39,696 bases of DNA from JANMZR01 sp031383555 (GTDB taxonomy: Bacteria; Bacteroidota; Bacteroidia; Cytophagales; Spirosomataceae), in assembly GCA_031383555.1 (NCBI GenBank), contig JANMZR010000151.1, positions 1 through 39,696 on the forward strand, given 5' to 3'. The notes under the pieces were generated by a model. It made no database searches and was not told the DNA's origin. It worked only from the letters and a program-made list of their open reading frames with translations. This document shows positions 33,627-39,696 of the stretch, piece by piece (within the stretch, counting starts at the first letter, position 1; each line of letters begins with the position of its first letter). The position numbers were made by a program, and so were the translations under genes.

Positions 33627-35660
33627 ATGTTTATACGCACATTTCTAAATTACTCTTCAATAAAAAGCTTCCTATTTTTATGGGTAATGATATTAGTTTT
33701 CCCATTTAAAATTATAGCACAAATTGATACGATTTTTTTTAATAATCAACCTTGGGAAGTGGTAGATATAACTAGAATACAAGGTTATTTTATTGAAAAA
33801 AAGAATGAAAATAAGTTTGAAGATATTGTGATAAATGCTAAATATGAGCCATATAACCCGAGTAAACGAAGTATTTATTTACAAAATACTATTTGGGTAA
33901 AGTTTGTGATAAAAAATAATATGGCGGCAGATACACTAAAACTATATGCCAATTTTGGAAAACAAAAATGTAATTTCTATTACACTCAGCAGGGATTTGG
34001 TAATATTAATTTCAAAGATTTAAATACGCAACCACATGGTTATGATTATAAGAACAGAGCTTTTATTTTTCCTATTAATATCCCTGCAAAAAGTTTTTCT
34101 ACCTACTGGTTAAGATTCGATAAATTTATATATTTCAATAATATTGGTGTTTTGTTAATTCCCCAAAATAAAACTTTTGATGGAAATTCAGAAAAAAATT
34201 ATTATGCAACTTGGCTTTTTGCTTTTATTTGGATGGTGACAGGTTTGTTTTTTTTCACTGGCATCATTGCTTCGTTACAATGGCTTATAAACAAAGATCA
34301 TACTTATGCATTTTGGGCTATGTACTTGTTTATCAACGCTTTATTCTTTGCTGCGGAAGTAAATAGATCCTTTGGTTTAGGAATTTTTACAATCAGTAAA
34401 TATAATATCCAAAATGCTCCAAACCCATGGCCCTCTGCTATCCAGTATGTGGTAAGTATCATGTATTTACTTTTTATAAGTTCATTTTTAGAAATCAAAA
34501 TTCAAAATAGTAAAATTTACAAGTTTATCTGGGTTTCCATTAAAGTAATGTTAGCTGTCTTAATATTTGCCCTATTTGCAGTTGTATGTTATGATTTTGG
34601 CTATACCGACTATGCTGATATGTTTTTAGTAGTTACCAATTTATTAATTTTGCTAACGGTAATTTTCATTATTCGCTCAAAAATTCCACAAAAAAACCTG
34701 TTAATGATTGGCTCATTAGGCGTTTTAATAACATCTACTGTTTCAATAATAGTAGAAATAATCGAAAAACCATATGAATTTGGTTTTTGGTTAATTCCAA
34801 TAGTTTGTTATAGCTTGGGTGCTGTATGGGAATTAACATTTTTCTCTTTAGCATTAGGCCAGCGATCTCGTTTGATTCAATTAGAAAACCAACAGTTACA
34901 AAAAAATTATACCTCAAACCTTGAAAATGAACTGGGTCAACGTATAGACTTGATAAAAACCCAAGATAAATTACTAGAAGATCAGCGAATAAATACATTG
35001 ACTACAGCATTTGAACAGAAAATTGCCGAATCAGAAATATCGGCTCTTCGAGCACAAATGAACCCACATTTTATATTCAATTGCCTCAATTCCATTGAAT
35101 TTTTTACAGCCAATAACCAACCCCATTTAGCGAGTGAATATTTGACTAAATTCTCAAGATTAATTCGCTTAGTTCTCGAAAATAGTCGCTCCGAAAAAGT
35201 GAGTCTTCAAAACGAAATAGACACTTTGAAACTTTATTTGGATATGGAGGCAATGCGCTTTAAAGGCAAAATAAAATACAAAATAAATATTGATGAAAAC
35301 ATTGAGATTGAGTCAGTTGCAATACCACCATTGCTTATACAGCCTTTTGTAGAAAACGCCATTTGGCATGGCCTAATGCACAAAGAAAAAGGAGGTTTGG
35401 TTACTATAAATGTACAACTTTGGGACAATAACAAATTACATATTGAGATAATTGATAACGGTATAGGGCGTGAAAAAGCTGCCGAATATAAAAGTAAGTC
35501 GGCAACAAAAAACAAATCCTTTGGCATGAAAGTAACCTCTGAGCGTATAGAACTGATAAATCAGCTTTACAAAACAAACACAAAAATAGAAATTGTAGAC
35601 TTAAAAAATGAAAAAAATGAAGCAACTGGCACCAAAGTAACGGTTGGAATACCTATTTAA
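33627..35660 (+). CDS. 7TMR-DISM sensor histidine kinase, LytS type
   Basis: 677 residues. Signal-like N-terminal helix (about 12-32), an extracellular 7TMR-DISMED2 domain (about 35-185), seven transmembrane helices (about 190-400), a coiled coil (about 415-465) and a His_kinase/HATPase pair. The H-box is ALRAQMNPHFIFNCLNSIEFF with His481 as the predicted phosphorylation site; N-box VENAIWHG; G-box DNGIGREKA. This is the LytS-like architecture that senses a periplasmic ligand and phosphorylates a LytTR response regulator, here encoded 78 bases downstream. The ligand is unknown; the DISMED2 domain is often a carbohydrate-binding-like fold. Confidence 0.9.
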   Translation: MFIRTFLNYSSIKSFLFLWVMILVFPFKIIAQIDTIFFNNQPWEVVDITRIQGYFIEKKNENKFEDIVINAKYEPYNPSKRSIYLQNTIWVKFVIKNNMAADTLKLYANFGKQKCNFYYTQQGFGNINFKDLNTQPHGYDYKNRAFIFPINIPAKSFSTYWLRFDKFIYFNNIGVLLIPQNKTFDGNSEKNYYATWLFAFIWMVTGLFFFTGIIASLQWLINKDHTYAFWAMYLFINALFFAAEVNRSFGLGIFTISKYNIQNAPNPWPSAIQYVVSIMYLLFISSFLEIKIQNSKIYKFIWVSIKVMLAVLIFALFAVVCYDFGYTDYADMFLVVTNLLILLTVIFIIRSKIPQKNLLMIGSLGVLITSTVSIIVEIIEKPYEFGFWLIPIVCYSLGAVWELTFFSLALGQRSRLIQLENQQLQKNYTSNLENELGQRIDLIKTQDKLLEDQRINTLTTAFEQKIAESEISALRAQMNPHFIFNCLNSIEFFTANNQPHLASEYLTKFSRLIRLVLENSRSEKVSLQNEIDTLKLYLDMEAMRFKGKIKYKINIDENIEIESVAIPPLLIQPFVENAIWHGLMHKEKGGLVTINVQLWDNNKLHIEIIDNGIGREKAAEYKSKSATKNKSFGMKVTSERIELINQLYKTNTKIEIVDLKNEKNEATGTKVTVGIPI

Positions 35661-35738
35661 AATCGTTATAAAAGCTTTAATATTTAAATTAAATACTTTT
35701 GATTATAGCACAAGAAAAACCAACATAAACCTGAATTT

Positions 35739-36485
35739 ATGACCGCAATAATTATTGATGATGAACCGAATGCCGTAGACCTATTGGCTTTAAGATTGGC
35801 CCAAAAATGTCCACAAGTGGAAGTAGTTGCGGCTTGTACCAGCAGTTTAAAAGGTGTAGAAGCAATAAAAAAATACAAGCCCGATATTGTATTTTTAGAT
35901 ATAGAAATGCCGCAACTCAATGGATTTCAAGTGCTTGAAGCTGTCGACGATTTTTCTTTTGCTTTAATATTTGTGACAGCATATGATAAATTTGCCTTAA
36001 AAGCATTTAGATATAGTGCAATTGATTATTTACTGAAACCCATTGAAGTTTTAGAATTAATTGAAGCAATAAATAAGGTGGAAAAATTAAAAAAAACCAC
36101 GAAAGAGCAAATTGGCCTTTTCAAAGAAAATTACGCTAATCACACTAACAAAAACCTGCCAGATAAAATAGCCCTCCCATATCAAAATGGGGTAACCTTT
36201 GTAAATATCAGTGAAATTGTTTATTGTGAGTCAGACGACAATTACACCAAGTTTCACCTTGCCAACAAGCAAAATTATTTGGTAACCAAGCCACTAAAGG
36301 ACATACAAGAGACGCTGGAGGAAAGAGGCTTTATGCGAGTGCATAGGCAATATTTAATTAATCTCAATCAGATAAAAAAATATGTGAAAGGCGAAGGTAA
36401 TTACTTGATAATGACCGACGAAACCTCAATACCTGTTTCACGATCACAAAAGGATAAGTTGGTTGAGTATTTTGGGTGGTTGTGA
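35739..36485 (+). CDS. LytTR-family response regulator
   Basis: 248 residues. Receiver domain (1-120): acidic DDEP at 8-11, phosphorylation site Asp54 in VFLDIEMP, Thr in FVTAYD near 86 and Lys in YLLKP near 104; then a LytTR DNA-binding domain (about 145-248) with YCESDDNYTKFHL, MRVHRQYLINLNQIKKY and PVSRSQKDKL. It is the cognate partner of the kinase just upstream. The target is not visible; LytTR regulators often act on nearby genes, and the stand-alone LytTR/lipoprotein operon on the other side of the intergenic region is a candidate. Confidence 0.92.
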   Translation: MTAIIIDDEPNAVDLLALRLAQKCPQVEVVAACTSSLKGVEAIKKYKPDIVFLDIEMPQLNGFQVLEAVDDFSFALIFVTAYDKFALKAFRYSAIDYLLKPIEVLELIEAINKVEKLKKTTKEQIGLFKENYANHTNKNLPDKIALPYQNGVTFVNISEIVYCESDDNYTKFHLANKQNYLVTKPLKDIQETLEERGFMRVHRQYLINLNQIKKYVKGEGNYLIMTDETSIPVSRSQKDKLVEYFGWL

Positions 36486-36497
36486 GGTCAAAATATG

Positions 36498-36516
36498 GTT
36501 GGCCGAAAGGGCCAAC
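36498..36516. terminator. GC-rich hairpin after the response regulator
   Basis: GTTGGCC (36498-36504) and GGCCAAC (36510-36516), loop GAAAG. The hairpin is perfect but has no T run on either strand, so it may be a REP-like palindrome rather than a factor-independent terminator. Confidence 0.5.
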
Positions 36517-36752
36517 AAAGTTGAAAAATAAAATGGGAATAAATTTATTTAATGGTAGGCTAGGATTTTGGATCGATCAGGATTTGATGTTGAAAAACTT
36601 TACAACCTTTATTTTTTGACTTATTGATTTTTTTAATTGAAGTTCTAAAAAAATCAAAGTGATTTTAATTCTATTGAATATTTATAAACAGGACAATATT
36701 GACTAGAATTGTTAAAAACTGGAATTTGTGTTAGTGGAATATCTAATAATAA

Positions 36753-36986
36753 TTAAGCAATTGAAATTGCTTTCATTTTTAAAATTTTAGCATCTAAAAT
36801 TGCACCTTTTAACTCCTCTTTTCCATAAAATCTATCAATAAACTGTAAATCGGAAAGCGTTTCATATTCAAAAATACGGCAAATGATTAAATTAGCATTC
36901 AAATTAAAATCCAATTTATCAAATTCACATCCCAAAATGCCTGGCTTGATATATTCGGCTTTTCCATTTTTAAAAATTTCTAGTAT
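36753..36986 (-). pseudogene. Remnant of a DUF6922-like antitoxin-type protein
   Basis: The open frame from 36986 to 36753 reads ILEIFKNGKAEYIKPGILG then FDKLDFNLNANLIICRIFEY, LQFIDRFYGKEELKGAILDAKILKM. The F-D-K-L-D-F...NLII.R.FEY and FYGKEELK.AIL.AK segments resemble DUF6922 proteins, small proteins found with AbiEii-type nucleotidyltransferases in Bacteroidota (from memory). There is no ATG: the frame would start at ATA (36986) or a TTG at 36935, the conserved tail that follows the AIL.AK block is missing, and no nucleotidyltransferase is adjacent. It looks like a decayed fragment. The flanking 36517-36752 shows nothing recognisable. Confidence 0.5.
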
Positions 36987-37006
36987 TTAATTTTGTCTAA
37001 AAAGAG

Positions 37007-37041
37007 TCTCATTTCTAAAATCTAAAATCTCAATTCCTAAT
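37007..37041. repeat. Five heptad units at the 3' end of the OmpA-family gene
   Basis: Thirty-five bases in exact 7-base register, for example TCTCATT TCTAAAA, with the next unit identical to the second. The array ends at the first base of the stop codon of the gene on the - strand. Polarity is the same throughout. Compare 27927-27947 and 11395-11443. Confidence 0.75.
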
Positions 37042-38264
37042 CAATTCTTCAATATCACAAACTCTACCCTCCTATTCACTTTGCGCTCCTCATCAGTACC
37101 TTTGGCAATAATAGGTTTTGTAGCACCAAAGCCTGTTGCAGTTATTCTATTGGCACCAATTCCTTTTGATACCAAATATTTTTTCACTTCATCCACCCTA
37201 TCCTTAGAAAGCTGCATATTAGCATCCCTGTCACCCACCACATCGGTATGGCCTTCAAGGCCAATTTCCATAGTTACGTAATCTTTCATCCAGCCCACAA
37301 GCCTGTCTAACTCGGCATAAGAAGCTGGTAAAAGTTCAAATTTTGATACTTCGAAGAATATATTTTTCAAGGTAATTTTATCCCCTACCACAAAAGCTTT
37401 TAATAAAATATTTTTCGTAATAGTTTGGCCTTCAATAGCTTTGGTCAAATCGATATTGTCTGATACTACTAAATAGCCTGGCGCACTTACTGTATATTGG
37501 TAAACCTGATTGTTTTGCAAACGAATTTTATACTCACCTGAGCCTGGGAAACTCTGAATAGAATCGATAGCGGTATTTTTAGGTAAAAGAACATAATTTA
37601 TTTTGGCAGTAATTGGCTTCAAAGTTTTTGCATCACGCACCACACCACGCACAACAACCTCTTTTACAAATACTTGTGGTTTTTGAGTAGGTATTTCCAC
37701 TTCTCCTGGCAGGTTTGTTCTTGGCTTATCAACGATAACTGGAGTGGTCTTTTCAACTGGGCCTGGGTTTACCACTTTTACCCCATAAAAATTCCAACAT
37801 ACCATATTGTCATAATCATTACATTCAAACAAGTCGAAAAGCTCAATACCTGGATCTAGCCTTTCATAATACAAAACAAAATTCACTCTATCACCTGGGT
37901 ATGACCTGCGTATTTGTGGATCAACCGGAATGCCTTCGGCTCTTAAAAATCGAAAGGAGCGTTGACCATTCAAACCTATCAATCTGGTGCTTGGCTTTAT
38001 TCTTATTTCAGACATTCCTGAATTTATTATTCGGCCATTTACATCACGACGAACTCGATTATTATTAGAATGGGTTACGTATATAATTGTATATCTGTCA
38101 GTTAACGAAACTTTTGTGATTTCTGTATAATCCGCCGCAGTTCCATTTACATTTGGGTTTCGTGTGGAACCCCCACCCGCATTTCCACCTGAACTAGGCG
38201 CAAAACTAACACAGTTATATAAAAGTGGGGTGATAAATATTAAAATTAACAGCTGTTTTTTCAT
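37041..38264 (-). CDS. OmpA-family lipoprotein with carboxypeptidase-regulatory-like domain
   Basis: 407 residues. Signal peptide with lipobox (LLYNC, Cys18). A Gly/Ser-rich linker follows, then a beta domain (about 40-170), a carboxypeptidase-regulatory-like domain (VVRGVVRDAKTLKPITAKINY, about 205-290) and the OmpA peptidoglycan-binding domain (about 300-407): FFEVSKFELLPASYAELDRLV, EGHTDVVGD and LSKDRVDEVKKYLVSKGI, with RKVNRRVEF at the end. It should anchor the outer membrane to the cell wall. Same strand as the T9SS plug gene, 116 bases upstream. Confidence 0.88.
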   Translation of the reverse strand: MKKQLLILIFITPLLYNCVSFAPSSGGNAGGGSTRNPNVNGTAADYTEITKVSLTDRYTIIYVTHSNNNRVRRDVNGRIINSGMSEIRIKPSTRLIGLNGQRSFRFLRAEGIPVDPQIRRSYPGDRVNFVLYYERLDPGIELFDLFECNDYDNMVCWNFYGVKVVNPGPVEKTTPVIVDKPRTNLPGEVEIPTQKPQVFVKEVVVRGVVRDAKTLKPITAKINYVLLPKNTAIDSIQSFPGSGEYKIRLQNNQVYQYTVSAPGYLVVSDNIDLTKAIEGQTITKNILLKAFVVGDKITLKNIFFEVSKFELLPASYAELDRLVGWMKDYVTMEIGLEGHTDVVGDRDANMQLSKDRVDEVKKYLVSKGIGANRITATGFGATKPIIAKGTDEERKVNRRVEFVILKN

Positions 38265-38380
38265 TTTAATTTTATTTGGGGGAGAGAAAGCATTTCCTTA
38301 AATTAACGTAAAAATTTGAAAAATAAAGATTCCAATAATTTATTATTCAATTTTACAATTATAAAAATAGACAATAAAAA

Positions 38381-39661
38381 TTACCGAGTATTAAAATCTA
38401 ATACTTTATAGCCCACCAACTGTTCTGTGCGGCTTCCAAAAGGCTTGTGATAGACAAATATCTCATAAGTATTTTGGGTTTTGGAATGATTCCCCTCCGT
38501 GAATGTTTGCTCAGGCATACCTGTAACAGGGTTTTTTGTAACAAAATGATAGTTATATATGCCTTGTTTAAGATGAATTTTTGATTTATAAAGGTTAGAA
38601 ATAGTATCAAACTCTAATTTACTTTTTTCATCACATTTATAATTATTAAAGCTTCCGACTACATAATAATCTAAATTCTCAACGTTTTCAGTTTCCAAAT
38701 TAAACTGAATATTTGCATAATCAGCTTCAGTTTCGCCATTGCCGTTTTCATAATTATCTATCAAATATTGGCCATCAAAATCGTCTGTGAAAACATATGT
38801 TTTTCTATTTTGGAGCTTTTCAATATATAAATTCACATTATAACCTTCTTCCAAATAGTCAATTTTCTGTACGCCAATCATCCTTGACCTGAGGCTTCGA
38901 GTGTCGAAAAACCTAAATTCATTTCCCCCTTCAAAATCTGTTTCTGATTGATAAAAACTATAATCTAAAATGGACTCACCCGCCCTATCGAAAGTAGGTT
39001 TTAGGTTTGAGATAGTTTTATCCCACCGATAATTTTGCCGAATTACAATTTTTATTTCATTTTTAGGGTTCAAAATTGGATAACCTGAATACTTTACCTC
39101 AAAGTCAATTTGTTGATGGGTATTTCGTTTGGTTAAATTATTTGAAAATTTCACTGTGCCAAACACGCTCACCCTATTCGCATTGATAACAAATCGCTTG
39201 CAGAGCACTAAGTCGTTTTTATTGCTTTCCTTATAAATATATAGCAAAAAATTTCCTGTAATCTTCAATTTAGGCAATTCAAATCGATAATGATAATAGG
39301 GAATTTTTGTAGCGAATGCCATTTTATAATCCTGAATAATAAAGTCGTTATATTCAGAAATATATTCCACTTCATTAAGCCTAAGTGGCTGCCAATCAAT
39401 CGAATAAGGCATTATTTTAACATGGTAGTTCTGATATTGCCCTGAAAGATCATCAAATTCCAGTACAAGATTTTGATTTGAGTTAAGGTCGCCAATAGCT
39501 GGTTTTAAGTGGTTTTTAGGTGCAAAATCGCTATTTGAATGTGAGTAAAATAAAACCGTTCTGATTGACTCCTTGTAAGTAAAATCTTCATTTTTCAATG
39601 TATTTTGCGAAAAACAAAACATTGAAAATAACAGAATACTTACAAGCAAAACGTATTTCAT
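38381..39661 (-). CDS. Type IX secretion system plug protein (DUF5103)
   Basis: 426 residues. Signal peptide (about 1-19, ending CFSQN). The two-part pattern fits DUF5103: an N-terminal beta domain with SIRTVLFYSHSNSDFAPK, VLEFDDLSGQYQNYHVKI and YISEYNDFIIQDY, and a C-terminal domain with YYVVGSFNNYKCDEKSKLEF and GIYNYHFVTKNPVTG. In Flavobacterium johnsoniae a protein of this family blocks the periplasmic mouth of the SprA translocon. Here no other T9SS gene is adjacent. The start ATG is 35 bases from the right edge of the window, so its promoter lies largely outside. Confidence 0.85.
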   Translation of the reverse strand: MKYVLLVSILLFSMFCFSQNTLKNEDFTYKESIRTVLFYSHSNSDFAPKNHLKPAIGDLNSNQNLVLEFDDLSGQYQNYHVKIMPYSIDWQPLRLNEVEYISEYNDFIIQDYKMAFATKIPYYHYRFELPKLKITGNFLLYIYKESNKNDLVLCKRFVINANRVSVFGTVKFSNNLTKRNTHQQIDFEVKYSGYPILNPKNEIKIVIRQNYRWDKTISNLKPTFDRAGESILDYSFYQSETDFEGGNEFRFFDTRSLRSRMIGVQKIDYLEEGYNVNLYIEKLQNRKTYVFTDDFDGQYLIDNYENGNGETEADYANIQFNLETENVENLDYYVVGSFNNYKCDEKSKLEFDTISNLYKSKIHLKQGIYNYHFVTKNPVTGMPEQTFTEGNHSKTQNTYEIFVYHKPFGSRTEQLVGYKVLDFNTR

Positions 39662-39696
39662 TTTTTAATATTATTGAAATTGGAAGCCTTACAATA

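Overview
The window is AT-rich (roughly one third G+C by eye) and almost entirely chromosomal housekeeping sequence from a member of the Bacteroidota, most likely a Cytophagales-type bacterium. This rests on the gene content (type IX secretion plug protein/DUF5103, DUF5723, DUF4403, the PUR-alpha-like DUF3276, DUF4369/thioredoxin fusion, WbqC, LytTR/7TMR-DISM two-component pair), on -7 elements of the form TAnnTTTG, on A-rich leaders in place of Shine-Dalgarno sequences, and on several TTG or GTG starts. No rRNA, tRNA, prophage, insertion sequence or CRISPR was seen. The first gene is cut by the left edge.

Layout. 1-10 kb (+ strand): acyl-CoA thioesterase (partial), YihY/BrkB membrane protein, YciO, WbqC-like protein, ClpC, FabG, a VWA-like membrane protein and a DUF4403 lipoprotein. 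10-18.5 kb (- strand): a small-protein/nucleotidyltransferase pair that looks inactivated, HslV, the E2 subunit of pyruvate dehydrogenase, an FMN-binding glutamate-synthase-like protein, AroA, DUF502 and a DUF4139 (MuiA-type) protein. 18.6-22.3 kb (+): Ldh-family dehydrogenase, MltG, HslU. 22.4-29.4 kb: DUF5723 outer-membrane protein (-), PfkA (+), YdcF-like protein (-), thioredoxin-fold protein (+), DUF58 (-), RlpA-like protein (-). 29.7-31.6 kb (+): DUF3276 and YchF, separated by a 46-bp tandem array that grew out of a terminator. 31.7-36.5 kb: a lipoprotein plus stand-alone LytTR regulator (-), diverging from a LytS-type sensor kinase and its LytTR response regulator (+), with a long nested palindrome between them. 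36.5-39.7 kb (-): an antitoxin-like remnant, an OmpA-family lipoprotein and the T9SS plug protein.

Themes. Protein quality control (ClpC, HslV, HslU), the cell envelope (MltG, RlpA, OmpA, T9SS plug, WbqC, YdcF) and core metabolism (PfkA, pyruvate dehydrogenase E2, AroA, FabG) dominate. HslV and HslU form one protease but are encoded about 9.6 kb apart on opposite strands.

The least ordinary material is between genes. Strict 7-bp-periodic arrays, in places with inverted polarity, sit against stop codons of several unrelated genes. The 30.1 kb array repeats only the 3' half of a terminator. A nested 62-nt palindrome lies at 33.3 kb. Two remnants resemble parts of nucleotidyltransferase toxin-antitoxin-like modules. 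I did not find a convincing complete new multi-gene system; the heptad arrays and the 46-bp array are the best candidates for something undescribed.
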